Positions 48,873 to 60,955 are shown, counted from the stretch's first letter. The stretch is 64,000 nt of DNA from Helicostylum pulchrum (GCA_025677825.1 JAIXMO010000015.1:372001-436000); one strand, 5' to 3'. A program made the numbers and translations. Notes: generated by a model from the letters alone, not told the origin.

Positions 48873-49765
48873 TTATTATTGTTGGGTGAATAGTTATTTT
48901 TTGGATTAAACTACTTTTTGAAATAATATTTAAACTTTTTTTTACAATTGACAGTGGAAGCATTGTATTTCTTAATAATCGTTTTTTTTTTTTTTTTGGC
49001 TTGGTAGCTCAATAGCTTGACAGCTAAGAAACTTATTCCATCTCACAGAGAATTGATAATTTGAATGTATTACAAAGTGTTGAATATCAAGCGCAAAATC
49101 ACTGAGAAACGAAACGAACTTTGGCAACGGACATTTAATTTTCTTTATAATATTTTCAGTTTCTCACTGTTTTCTTTTATTACGTGAATTGCAATCTTTT
49201 TCCTTTTTTTTTTTTCCTTTCTTTTATTTATTAAAAAAAAAGGGGGAAAAAAACCCAAGCAACAATCAAAAAAGAAAAAAGAATACCTTTTTTTTTTTCA
49301 ATTTGACACTGGCTGTTTTTTTTCTTATAAAAACAAGTTCAAATTTTATTATTTCTCACTCAACTCTTTTTTTTCTTGAAAAAAAAAGTTGTTAGAAAAA
49401 GTCAAAATAGTCCATTATACATAATTCAACCCAATCTGATTAAATTATGCGTATACCAAATACCTCTTACGTATTATAAACACCAGCAATAACTATTTTG
49501 ATTCCTTTGTATCATACACACATACACCCATTTACACCATTACAACGAAAACAACAAACCCTTTCTCTCTTTTTTTATATATAAAAAAAAACTTAATAGA
49601 TCAAGTCTAGACTGTATATTAAAAAAAAAACACGATATTTGACAACTCATTTTTTTTTACACCTAATTAAAAACTTTTTTTTTTAAAACAAAACAAAAAA
49701 AAGAACAACAACTATAACGAAAACACAACACCCTTTTTTTTTTTCCCCTCTTTTTGTTCAACAAA
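48873..49765. other. Spacer between the Sel1 cluster and the deubiquitinase
   Basis: About 0.9 kb of very AT-rich DNA. It holds the tRNA-like segment at 48998-49070, then the long pyrimidine- and A-rich leader of the deubiquitinase. No protein gene is supported. Confidence 0.4.
48998..49070 (+). other. tRNA-like relic
   Basis: GGCTTGGTAGCTCAATAGCT resembles a tRNA D-arm and A box (TGGTAGCTCAA), and GATAATTTGAATG sits where a T-arm or B box would be, but the GGTTCGA core is lost. No intact acceptor stem is formed. It may be a decayed tRNA gene or the head of a tRNA-derived SINE. Confidence 0.25.
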
Positions 49766-52066
49766 ATGCCATCTGGAAAAGTAAGTAACTTTTTTCTATA
49801 AAAAAGAAAAATACATGAACTAATTTAATAATCTCGATTAGATTTTAATGCCAACACTTTGTTTTGGAGAAATCAGTCGAGATGAAATCAACACTGTCCT
49901 CAATATTGCAGGTGTCTCATTATCCCCACCAAAAAAGGTAAAAAAAAAAAAAAAAAAAAAAAACAAATTTTTTTCGATAATAATTAACAAGACACGTCAT
50001 TAGACGCCTTTTGCTACTGGTATTCAATACAGGAAGCCAGTAGTTATTCATTCACCACCACCTAAGCAACAATTTGAGACTGTCTTTGTCGAACCAGAAG
50101 AAGACGAAACTCCTATTGTTGAAGAAAAACCTATTGTTAAACCAGTTGAAGAGGAAAAAGCGATTGAAGAAAAACCAGTCGTTGAAGAAAAGCCCACTCG
50201 ACCCGAACCCCAACAACAACAAAAATCGAAACCTACTCAACCTGCACCACCTCCACCACCACCAACAACAACATCAAAGCCTGAACCTCACCCTCAACCT
50301 CAGCAACTAAAGCAACAAAAGCAATCCAAGCAACAAAAGAACACTATCAAGAAAGAAGCAACAAAACAAGTAAATAATGCCAAAGCATCTACTACTCCAC
50401 CTGTTGAAGTTCCTTCTCCTCAACCTGAGCCCACTACTGCTACTACTACTCCTGCTACTGCTGCTACTGCTCCTGCCGCTCCTGCCGCTGCTCCTGTTCC
50501 TGCTCCCATCACCAGTTGGGCATCCGTTTTAAAGAAATCAGAACCTGTCAAGAAGGCAGCGGCTGCTACTGTCGCTGCTACTCCCGCTACAAATGGTAAG
50601 CCACTCGCTAAATCTGCCAAGCCTTCTTCTCCTACTTCCTCAAGTACTAAGTTCACTGGTGTAGCAGGTAAGAAAAAAAAATTAATATAACACGGTTACA
50701 AATACTAAATTGTTAAAATGTGTATAGATATTATCAACAAATATGAACCCAATTACAATGCACCTTTACTTCAACCTCGTGGTTTGATCAATAACGTCAA
50801 TACATGTTTTATGAACGTTGTAAGTACAGAAAAATACGATTAAAAAAAAAAAAACTGTCAAAAAATACTAATTAGAAGGGAATTTTAGATTTTACAACCA
50901 TTGTCTCATTGTGCACCATTTTACAATCTTATCAAGACTATTAGTAAACAAACTAAACATGCCTTCAAGAGTAAAACTCCTTTATTGGATTCAATGTAAG
51001 TAAACGGTATAAAAAAATAGAGTATGTGTGTGTGTGTATGTGGTAACTAAATATATTTTTTTTCAGTGTCGAATTTATCGATGAATTCCAATTTGAACGC
51101 CTCGATAACTTGGAACCTTATGGAGAACCATTTGTACCTGAATACGTTTATAACGCATTACGTGGACAAAAGAAATTCGATACACTTCGTGGTAGACAAG
51201 AAGATTCCGAAGAATTTCTGTGTTACTTGCTAGATGGATTGCACGAGGAGATGACAGCTGTTCTTAAAGAACAGTCGGATAAAAAGGAAGCAGAAGCTGC
51301 AGCTGCTAACGGAGGAGAAGGTTGGCTAGAAGTTGGAGCCAAAAATAAGACGAGTAATTTACGTTCGGTAAGTGTAAAAATAATAATAATATAAGGGAGG
51401 TATTCTGGACTAAAAAAGACACTTTTTTTTTTCTTGTAGACTGGATTTGAAGAATCACCTATTTCAAGGATCTTTTGCGGTAAATTAAGATCAGTATTAC
51501 AATGCCCTGGAGCCAAAGATTCTATTAACCAGGAACCTTATCAATCTTTACCGTTGGATATTCAACCCGAAAATGTACATTCGATTGAAGACGCAATTGG
51601 TAATATGACGGTAGCGGAGACGATGCAAGATTATACTTCGCCAGAGGGACGGAAAGTAGATGCAACAAAAAAAGTTTATTTAGAAGGATTACCGCCAGTT
51701 CTTATATTACACATGAAGCGATTTGTATTTGATAATATTGGTGGTGTTCAAAAATTATCAAAACAAGTAAATTACGGATCTAAATTAGTTATTAATCCTG
51801 AATGGATGGTACCTTCTTTACGCCCAAGTGAACCTATTACTTATGAATTATTTGGTAGTGTTTATCATCATGGTACATCTGCTGGAGGTGGACATTATAC
51901 GTGTGATATTAAAAGAAAAACTGGCGAATGGCTTCATATTGATGATACGACGATTACTTCCGTCTCTGAGCAGGATGTCTTGGTTACTGACGAGAATACC
52001 CGCACATCCGAAAAATTACATGCTGGTCAAACAGCTTATATTTTGTTCTACGTCAGATCATCCTAA
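49766..52066 (+). CDS. UBP3: Ubiquitin-specific protease of USP10/Ubp3 type
   Basis: This is a cysteine-type deubiquitinase. In yeast Ubp3, with its cofactor Bre5, acts in vesicle traffic and selective autophagy of ribosomes. Exons 49766-49780, 49842-49937, 50004-50667, 50728-50819, 50889-50995, 51067-51367 and 51440-52066 give 633 residues. The N-terminal about 250 residues are low-complexity (Pro, Gln, Ala, Thr). The USP domain starts at about residue 275: Cys box GLINNVNTCFMNVILQPL with catalytic Cys at about 285, QEDSEEFLCYLLDGL, His box GGGHYTCDI and HIDDTTITSV with the Asp. The canonical NTGNTC is replaced by NNVNTC, but the Cys is kept. The assignment to USP10 rests on the domain style. 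Confidence 0.9.
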
Positions 52067-52296
52067 TACAAATAAAAAAAAAACATATATACACTCACAC
52101 ACACATATTTTACTTTTTTGACACTTTTTGGTGGCTTATGCACCACACAACAAAAAAAAAGAAAGTTCTAAATTTGGAAACAGTAACCAAAGTGACCGTC
52201 TTTAATTTTTTTTATACAATTCAGAACCTTTTTTTAAAAAAGACATATTTTTTTTTTTCTATTTTCTCTGTATCTTTTTAACAATCAACAATCAAT

Positions 52297-52845
52297 ATGG
52301 GAGGAGTACACAACATTAACAAGAGTAAATATTTTATAATAATATGTTATAGTTTAAAAAACTAACTATTTGTCTTTTTTTAATCTAGTCAAGGGACATT
52401 CTAAAGAAGGTTACAAGCGTATTGCAAGAAGTATCAAGAAGGCCAACAACCCCACCAGACCTTCCGTTACAACAAAGAGAGTTGTTACCAAGAAGAAGCA
52501 AAAGGCTTTCGAAAGAGCTTTAAGAAACGTAAGCACTCCAGATATATATATATATATATATATAGTTTAGATCGACATGGAACTAATTATTATTATTTTT
52601 ATGATCTGTAGGAAAAGAAAATTTTAGCCAGTAAGGGTTTGATTGAATATGAGGAAGAAATGACTGGTAAGATAAAAAAAAATGGATACTTGTAAAAGAA
52701 TAGCTATTGACAATTGCTATTACTATTAGATGTTGTCCTTCCTTCTCCCGGTAGACAAAGAGTTATGAACTCTTGTGTTCCCTCTGAAGAACTTTTAGCT
52801 GCTGCTGCTGCTGGTCCCGGTACTACCCTCGGTGGACCTCAATAG
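52297..52845 (+). CDS. ALB1: 60S biogenesis factor ALB1
   Basis: Alb1 associates with Arx1 on pre-60S particles and leaves in the cytoplasm. Exons 52297-52324, 52389-52528, 52612-52666 and 52730-52845 give 112 residues. The protein is basic and shows KKKQKAFERALRNEKKI, matching the KKxKKxERNLKYA region of yeast Alb1. It ends GPGTTLGGPQ, close to the yeast GQGTTLGGPFFP terminus. It is shorter than yeast Alb1 because the acidic middle is reduced. The product fits with the SBDS gene in the window, but there is no operon-like linkage. Confidence 0.85.
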
Positions 52846-52895
52846 ATTATATAAAAAGAAAAAAAATAATTCTTTGTAAATACTAAAAACCCTTT

Positions 52896-53862
52896 TTAAT
52901 TATGCTTTTTTTTCTCGAAATAAACTAAAAAAGAGTCATGTGGAATTAACACTCTGTTTTGATCATCAACTGGCACTTGTTTTAAAATGGATTCAATACG
53001 TTCTTCTAGTCTTTGTTGTTCCTTGCTATCAAGGCAAGCAATATAACTTTTACTTAGTACTCGTTTCCAAATATCTGGCTTATAAACATGTATATCATTT
53101 TCAAATTTAACTTCTTGAAAAGGTAATTTAAATAACAAGTCTGCTTCTTTACTTTCAAATACTTTACGCCATTTCATTTTTCTAAACTGTGGTACATCTT
53201 TATCATAAACTTCATACTCACTTTTTTTTAAAAACTTTCTTGTTAGTAGAATTCTTTCTAAACAGAATACAGGAACATCTTTTTCTTACTTTCGAAACTT
53301 TCTAATCCAGTCACTGCGGTGACTCTCTAAATTCCATGCCAAAATACCGTACCCGTTCTGTTTCAACACACGGTGCAATTCCCGTAACGTTTGAATATCA
53401 TCAAACCAATGAAACGCTTGTGCAATCACTACTGCATCCAACGATTCGTCCTCCAAAGGAATATCCCATGACGTACCCGGTAAACAAGGTACCAAAGGTA
53501 AAACCTCATTTAATTTCCGTCTCATATTTTCCGCCGGTTCCACTGCTGTAACATGAAGTCCTGCATTGACCAAATGTTTGGTCATTAATCCCGTTCCTGC
53601 TGCTAAATCTACAACTCGATTGTTCTTGCTAGTTATTAGACTCTTGATTTTCTCTACAAGTGGTGTAGGGTAACCTGGACGCGCTTTAGCTATTTGCATA
53701 CATATGAAATAAAAGCAGAGGTTACTATATATTGTCTTGGTATTTGGGGGATTGGTGTTTACCGTAAGCATCGGTTTGCAAGTTGAAGCCTTTAGAAGCA
53801 ACAACATGTACTTTATGAATACCAGTGTAGTTACGAGTTGAGATTACTCTATTAAGTGACAT
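52896..53862 (-). CDS. SAM-dependent methyltransferase (class I)
   Basis: Exons (leftward) 53862-53763, 53689-53290 and 53220-52896 give 274 residues. Motif I, VVDLAAGTGLMT, binds S-adenosylmethionine. The acidic residue of motif II is in VTAVEPAENM, and motif IV is AVVIAQAFHWFD. The last feature (AQAFHWF) is typical of the Methyltransf_11 proteins related to fungal YHR209W/TMT1-like and UbiE-type enzymes. Intron 2 restores WIRKFRNEYEVYDKDVPQFR. The N-terminus (SLNRVISTRNYTGIHK) could be a weak mitochondrial presequence. The substrate is unknown. It is tail-to-tail with ALB1, 50 bp apart. Confidence 0.85.
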
Positions 53863-54085
53863 AAGACAAAAAAAAAAGGTATTATTCCTTAGCTTGCAAG
53901 CTATTTCTAAACGAGCTAAGAGGTGCGTGCTTAGGGGTTTCATCTGTGGCACCTCTCAATAATAATTTGACAGTTCCTGATTTCAATAATTTGAAAATAC
54001 TCGAGTAATTTTTTTTTATCACTTATTAAAATTTGGCGACTTTATTTCAATTTCTCTCTTCTTTTTTTTTATAAAAAAAATAATC

Positions 54086-54529
54086 ATGGATATTAAGCAT
54101 TATTTACTCAATTACCTATCTACAGCCAAGGATCCCACAATGAAACAAGTGCTTGATCATTTTATAGAGTATGCTCGTGAACAAGGTAAGTACATATATC
54201 TATTCTATTAAAAAAATAAAAACGTATAAACTTAAAGGGTGTAACTTATAGATCCTGGATTCGTAAAGTCATACCAGTGGCCCGGAAAGACAGCTGAACC
54301 AAGTGAAAGACAATCAACCAACTCTAATTCGACGCGCTCCTATGGACAATTTTTATCTTATCATGAATTAGCTAATGATACTATAGAGGCGTGGAAAGCT
54401 TCTGCGGAAAACAGCATGCAGGCCGCTATTTTCTGTTCGTTACAAGCTACAATGCCACCAGATGGAGAGAATAGGAATAATTACTTTTCTGACGATGAAT
54501 ACTATCCAGAAGATGAAGAGTACGAGTAA
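54086..54529 (+). CDS. Tandem family member 1 (unknown function)
   Basis: This is the first of five related units. Exons 54086-54185 and 54252-54529 give 125 residues. The 100-nt exon 1 encodes MDIKHYLLNYLSTAKDPTMK and ends YAREQ; the phase-1 intron falls at the same codon in all members, and exon 2 begins DPGFVKSYQWPGKTAEPSER. The C-terminus is acidic with Tyr (DDEYYPEDEEYE). There is no signal peptide, no membrane helix and no motif I recognise. The helical N-terminus and disordered tail could be an interaction module with a variable tail. Function is unknown. Confidence 0.72.
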
Positions 54530-55066
54530 TGTTAAATACAACTTGAATAACTTGTGGTTATTTGCATGCATAAATATATTATTTAAAGCTTATAAAATAA
54601 AATAAAAACCGCTCCTCTTTGAAAGTATCATATATTATTTAACCAATCTCTTGTTGTCACTTAATCATTTATTGTAAAAGCTTTTGTTTATAGAGAAAAT
54701 TAAATAAAGGTTTACATGTAACACAAAATCCTATAGAAAGACAAGGAAACAACAATATCTTACTTCACTATTGTTTAGAAGTAATATCTCGTTATTTTTT
54801 ATTTTATTTTTTTGTAACGGTGCGCTCGCAGAGAAAAATAACGTTATAAGTCTCACCAAACATAAGAACTGTTTTATGGCATCTTATTATTTTCGTCTAA
54901 GAATAAACCAAATCACAGTGAAATATATTTACGAAGTACGCAATATCTGAGAAGGCAGCAAACATGAAAATATCGAGTTATTTTTTATTGGTTACAATTT
55001 TTATTATTGATTAATTTTTTATGCACATCTTTCTCTCTTTCTCTCTCTCCATCTTTTTTTTTTATC

Positions 55067-55536
55067 ATGAATTTCAAAAAATCTTTACTCGATCACTTAT
55101 CCTCAACTAACGGTTCAACAATGAAAGAGACATTTGATCTGATGATCCAGCATGCTAAGGAGCAAGGTAAGAGTATACATGTACTCGACGAAAAAAAAAC
55201 TTAAAAGATTAATTGATAGATCCTGAATTTGTAAAGTTTTACAAGTGGCCTACAAATGCATCTGAGTCAACTGAAAGACAACTAGCTAACTCTAATCTGA
55301 CGCGCACGGATGAAGAAGACCTTATTGATCAAACTCCTGAATCTTCATCAACAAGTGCTCAAAAAGAGACCCTTTTTTCTGTCCCTCTTGATCAGAAACT
55401 CGTAGACATTTGGGATGTATTTTTAAATCACGTAGTACAATCTTTATCAGCGTCTTCAAACGAAAAACATGATTATATCTACGGTAATGATGATGATGAC
55501 GATAACGATGCTGGTGATGATGATGTAATTGAATAG
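55067..55536 (+). CDS. Tandem family member 2 (unknown function)
   Basis: Exons 55067-55166 (100 nt, MNFKKSLLDHLSSTNGSTMK) and 55220-55536 give 138 residues. Exon 2 opens DPEFVKFYKWPTNASESTER, as in the other members. The middle has LVDIWDVFLNHVVQSL, an amphipathic helix also weakly echoed in member 1 (NDTIEAWKASAENSMQ). The tail is an Asp run (DDDDDNDAGDDDVIE). The reading frame is intact. Its promoter region also resembles that of the neighbours, indicating duplication of whole units. Confidence 0.72.
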
Positions 55537-55857
55537 TGTTACAGCTATAATACTGTTGGTTCTTTTAACGTATAAATACATATACTGTTGATCAAATATT
55601 ATAGCTTTTCAGAAATAAATAAATAAAAACATCTTGTCTTTGAAAATAGTTTAGCCTATATTCACAAAGAAATACAGCGTTATAAGTTTAATCAAATGCA
55701 AGATATATTATTTTACGCCAGAATAATTAAACAAGGTTAATACGGAATACATTTCACATGCTGCATTTCAATTTCTCTTTACAAATACACTAATTATCTT
55801 TCCTTTTCTTCTCTCTCTCTCTTCTTTCTTTTTTATAAAAACAAACCTCAATGTAAC

Positions 55858-56587
55858 ATGAATTTCAACCAAAATTTAACCCGCTACTTACTTACAGCTA
55901 ATAATCCAACAATGAAAGACATATTTGATCGTGCAATTCAGTATGCGTGCGACCAAGGTAAGATTATCTATTTTATTGAAAACAAAAACTTAAAAGGATT
56001 AACTGGTAGATCTTGCGTTTGTAAAGTCGTATAAGTGGCCTACAAATACACCCGAATCAACTGAAAGACGATCAACCGACTCTAACTTGACAAGCTCGTA
56101 CGAACTAGTCTCATCTAGTCCTTCATCCGCAAGCACTTTCTTTTCTGCCAATCCGGAAAGTGCAGACTATATAGAAGCTACTTCATTCATATTCGAACGT
56201 TTAAAGCTTTTAGAAGAAGAGGCTGATGATAATAACAATGGTGAAAATGATGATAATGATGATGATGGCTATGCTATTTCAAATGCTTGTGATGATAATG
56301 AAGAGCATCCGAATAATGAAGTTTATGATAACTGTATCGATTATAATAATTGTTCTCAATATTCTAATTACTATGATCAAAACGCGTATGAGAATTATTC
56401 TCATTATCTCAACCGCCATGTTAATAATAATTATGGTTATGATGATGGTTATGATGATGCTCGTTATTATGGTTATAGTGATGGTTACGATGATGCTTAT
56501 GAGGATGCTTATGAGGATGCTTATGATAATTATTATGATGATGCTTATGATTGTGACATTGAATATGATTATAACGATTATCTTTAA
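55858..56587 (+). CDS. Tandem family member 3 (long Asp/Tyr-rich tail)
   Basis: Exons 55858-55957 (100 nt, MNFNQNLTRYLLTANNPTMK) and 56010-56587 give 225 residues, the longest in the family. Exon 2 begins DLAFVKSYKWPTNTPESTER. After about residue 110 the protein is almost entirely Asp, Asn, Tyr and Gly, with imperfect repeats such as YGYDDGYDD, DGYDDAYEDAYEDAYD. This repeat expansion explains the extra length. Such sequence is expected to be disordered and strongly acidic. An antisense or shifted translation gives Met/Ile-rich frames that are artefacts. Confidence 0.72.
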
Positions 56588-57124
56588 TAAATGAGAGTTC
56601 TGTTGTAACTTAAATACCTTTTGGCTCTTTTTTTTACGTGTATTGTTAATTTAATCAATATCGAACGCCGATACAATTGTGTATTGAAAAGACACTAGCT
56701 TATTAATTAAGCTCTTGTTGTTACTTAGTCATTTATTGTACTTAAAGGCGATTTTTCAAATAGATTAAAAATTCAAAGAAAGGACGTAGATAGACATAAA
56801 GTTGATTCTCTATTGTTTACAATCTTTATCTCTAACATAGTTTTTCAGATAAGTAAATAAAAATGGAGTTTTTACTATAACTTTTTAGCTACGGAGAAAG
56901 GCTACCTTATAAATTTCGTCAACTGCTAAATGATGTCTTATTTTACGTCAGAATAAACCAAGTTAACGCAGAATATAATTCACATGCAATAGATGCACTT
57001 GAAAAATAGTTGGTTTTTTACTGCTGTATTCAATCTCTATTTACAAATAAATACGAATAATCAAATGTTTTTTTTCTCTCTCTGTTGTTCCTCTTTTTTT
57101 TTTTTAAAAAAAAAACCCTCTAAC

Positions 57125-57795
57125 ATAAGTTTTAACCAAAGCATAATTTTCTCCATACTCACTACCAGTAATCCAACAATGAAAGACGTATTTGATCATG
57201 TGATTTAGTACGCGCGTGACCAAGGTAAGAGTATACATTTGAAAGAAAATTCGCCAAGTAAAAACTTAAAAGGATCCTGGATTTGTAAAGTCGTACAGGT
57301 GGCCTGAACAATCAACCAGCACTGATTTGACGTGCTTTTATGAACACGTCTCACCTGATTCTTCATCTATAAGGACGCGAAATCCTACTAGTGCTTTCTT
57401 CCCCGCCGATTGGGAAGACACTGACAGCATACTTGTTACTTAATACGAGGCTCTACAGCTTCCGGAGGAAGACGCTGATGATATTAACTATGGAGAAGAT
57501 GGTGATATTGATGTTGATGACGATGGCGATATTAACTATGGCGATGATGGTGTTAGTAATGCTTATAATGTTAACGATGATAATTCCAATGATGATAATG
57601 CTAATGACAAGTATCCAGGTTTTAGCGATTTGGATGATCATAATGCTTATAAGTATCGTTCTCGTTATTTTGATAGAAGAAGGTATCCTGAGGATGATGA
57701 TTGGTAGGTTTTCGACCATCCTTTTACATATCCTGAATATAGTGATTATAACACTTACAAGTATTCTTCTTATGATCCTGAGAATGCTTATTAAA
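57125..57795 (+). pseudogene. Tandem family member 4, inactivated
   Basis: The 100-nt exon 1 equivalent is 57125-57224, but ATG has become ATA, and CAG before YARDQ has become TAG. The intron has lost bases around its acceptor (AACTTAAAAGGATCCTGG, where sisters have a TAG before ATCCTGG). Exon 2 sequence is clearly homologous (DPGFVKSYRWP) with two further stops, one near 57441 and one after DDDW near 57705. The Asp/Tyr-rich tail persists to about 57795. The number of lesions shows it is a pseudogene. Confidence 0.85.
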
Positions 57796-58168
57796 TATAA
57801 CACTTGTGAGAGTTATTCTCATTAACTTTATTATGATGTTAATTAATATCAAACGTTGATAAATGTTCTAGTTTTTCAAATAATAAACGGGTTGTCACTG
57901 AAAAATATCGTAACTTGCTTATTGGATTAAGCTTTTGTCGTCACTTAGCCGCTTATTATTGATAAGATAATGACAAATGGAAGAAGGGTTAATTATAAAC
58001 AAAGAATAATTTTCGAAATTATAGTTAGATCGTATGAAAGAACCATTATTAGATGTCAAGATGTTGTCTATTACTGGCGCCTTTGTTTCTTTACCTATTA
58101 GATATAAATACCATCACTCTCTTTTATATCCATTTTTCTAGTTTCCCCTCAAAAGAAAACCGTTGAAT

Positions 58169-58485
58169 ATGACTTTTCAAGAAGGTAAGGATAAAACAAG
58201 AAAAAATGATAAAACTTATAGGATTATTTGACAGATCCTAAATTTGCAAAGTCGTACAATCGGCCTGTAAATACAACTGAAAAAAGGGAATCAACAAGCG
58301 ATTCTGAAGAGTTTGAAGGATACTCATGTCACGTAGCTTTGGAAAATTTAGATTTTTTAGGCGCTTATGATAGTACCATTGCTATAAGGGCTAAAAGGTC
58401 TTGTTCTGCTGGCTATTATAGTGACGATGAATATAAGGATTATAAAGAAAATCAGTACGATGAATATAAATATGCTTCTCTTTAG
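58169..58485 (+). CDS. Tandem family member 5 (short first exon)
   Basis: Exons 58169-58184 (16 nt, MTFQE) and 58235-58485 give 88 residues. Exon 1 keeps only the two ends of the 100-nt exon seen in the sisters, as if an internal 84-nt (in-frame) deletion removed the helix. Exon 2 begins DPKFAKSYNRPVNTTEKRES; the tail ends SDDEYKDYKENQYDEYKYASL with alternating acidic residues and Tyr. The intron phase is the same. Expression is uncertain because the conserved N-terminal domain is gone. Confidence 0.6.
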
Positions 58486-58784
58486 AATAAATAAATCCGC
58501 CGTCTTATTTATTACTTGGTACAAAAAAAAAGAGACGTGTTTACATCACAAAAAACCCGTTCAAACATATATTTGTCAGTTCACATCAATTTCTGAGGCC
58601 CTTTTTTTTTAATTATTTGTGATAAAAAAAAAAAAAGAGTAACTATAGTTTCCTTTTTTTTTCTTTTTCTTTTTATCTTTCTTTTTATGTTTGTTCATCG
58701 TTCTTTATACCCGCTTTGTTTTTCTTTCTTTATAAATAAACCGTCTAAATATTAAAAGTGACATCTTTACACACATACGCGTTA

Positions 58785-60955
58785 ATGTCCCAAGAAAAGA
58801 AAACTGATTGTCTTACCATTCATCCTGAACATGATAAAGTATCCTCTGCTATCCTAGGTGCTTTAGTTAGGCTAGGAAACGCACCAAGTTCACCAAAAGA
58901 ACTTGCAAATACTATTATGAAACATAAACTTACGACACTTGAGTAAGAGAAAAAAAAAGGGGGGGCGGAATCCATGATATCATGCTAACTTACTAAAAAA
59001 AAAATAGTGGTCAGCAATCTTTTACTACAGTTTCCTCATGTATATCACAATATTTAAAAAAAGTCGAGCCAGCAACAACAACAACAGCAACAACAAACCA
59101 TGCAAACAATTTTCATTGTTCTTTAAACCCAAGCCGGACTTCAAACGATATGGTGCCCATTGTAAATAACACAAACACTACTCTGATTCCAAAGCAACCA
59201 TATAAAATTGTAAAAATATTAATTGGCAATATGGAATGTTATCAGTTAAATGATGACGATCAAATAAAAGTACTACGATTTATTGAATTAACACAACCAG
59301 ATGATCAAATTGCTCGTCTAAAACAAGGTTATATTAATGCCACTCATTTACGAAGAGCGGCTGTACCTGTATTAGGTGAGGGTGTATTTGATACTCAGAA
59401 AGAAACTGTTGTCGTTATTACAAATGGACCTGTGGAAAGTAGAGGAGCATGGTAAGTCTAATTGATATAAACAGAAAAAAAAAGGGTTTTTTGTAGTCTA
59501 TAACACACACGCACCCAAACATATATATATACAATACATATACATGTGTATATATATTTATTTATTTATAGGGTACCGCTGCATAGAGCGAGAGAGCTAA
59601 TTGAAGAGTTTGAAATTGAAAGTTCAGCTGGATTAACTAAACTATTAAGTGATAACCCTGTTGATCATCATAATCATATCAAACCAATAGTGAAAGATGA
59701 AAAAAAACCATCATTGACGTCAACAGAAACAACAACAACAACAGCAACAACAACAACAACAACAACGACACCACGTAAAATTGCACCATTAACCAAACAC
59801 TTGACTACATCTGAATTATTAAAATCATTAAATATTCAAAACTTCAATCTCTCTGCACTTCAACAAGATTACTTGAATGATTTTTTCCCATACCATGGTA
59901 CTTCTTCTTCATCATCTTCTTCATCAGGATCTCTGTTTCCTTTATTGGATAACACCTTGATACCCAAAAAAGTATTACCTGTCATTATTTACCCTTTACA
60001 ACCTACCAATCCTGCCATGTCTATTTCTATGCTAGATCATGTTGTAGTATGTACAGCCGTATTAAAAAAACAAGAAGAAGGTATAGAAAAAGAATATACT
60101 TTGATGCGTCGTCTTGACAATGGATTTATCAATGGTACACAATTATTAACTGCTGGAGGTATTGAGACTGAACGTGAGCGTAGTATGATTCTAAGTTTTG
60201 AAATGAGTCGTGTACGTATTCCTAACAAGCAAAGTAACTTGTTTGGAACTTGGATTCCTTCAAGGCGTGCACAAGAACTAGCAGCAACGTGTTCCATTCA
60301 GCATGCATTAGGTGATTTCTTGGATGAAGATATTGAGTCTTTATTTCCTACTCCGCTACCCATCTCAAGGCGTGCCAGTCAGCATCAACAAAGTACTAAT
60401 ACTAATCCTGTTGTAGAAAATGAACAAGTGGTAAATCAGATATTAAACCCTAATAATATTTTGAAGATGGCTGAAATCAATACATCGCATGCACCGTTAC
60501 TGGGTAGCTTTATTGATGCAGATTATGACAGGCAAATTACTGTAATTGATAAACCTTGTTTGAACCAAGAAATCAGTGACAGTACAGATGAAGAAACTGA
60601 TACCGATAACGATGTGGAGCAAGTACGCAAAGAAATACGGCAGCTAAGAGATAGGGCGATTGCAGCCATGGAAATTGGAAATTCAATGCAGCTGGATGAT
60701 GATTTATTTGAAAACCAACCAATTCAATTACCTTTGAAACCGCATAAACATGGTTGTACCAGTAAAATTAGGCGCAAAAGACGAAAATTAAAAAAGAGTA
60801 AGCAAGATGCTAGTAGGAAATTATCTATCATAATGGATACTGATATTGTTGTCGTGGAAGAAAACGACGTGTTAACTCATACACTGGTAAATGAAGATGA
60901 AGAGGATGAAGATGTTGATATTGGTGGATCTGATAATGAAGATGATTTACGTTGA
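58785..60955 (+). CDS. KilA-N/APSES-like transcription regulator with winged-helix-like N-terminus
   Basis: Exons 58785-58942, 59008-59451 and 59572-60955 give 661 residues. The N-terminus (ILGALVRLGNAPSSPKELAN then TVSSCISQYLKK) looks like the winged-helix region of GDS1-type fungal proteins. Two KilA-N/APSES-like segments follow, one with RLKQGYINATHLRRAAVP and the other with RLDNGFINGTQLLTAGGI, each then ending in a W-x-P element (GAWVPLHRARELIEEF and GTWIPSRRAQELA). A Thr-rich linker and acidic plus basic C-terminal stretches (RRKRRKLKKSK) suggest nuclear import and activation. It is probably a DNA-binding regulator; target sites are unknown. Confidence 0.78.

Noticed and set aside
56226..56594. 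Long Met/Ile-rich frame overlapping tandem family member 3
   Set aside because: It is the shifted reading of GATGATGA-type repeats; the Asp/Tyr frame joins to the conserved first exon.
57391..57825. 144-codon Met/Ile-rich frame and an antisense 116-codon frame in unit 4
   Set aside because: Both are alternative readings of the same Asp-codon-rich repeat in a pseudogene.
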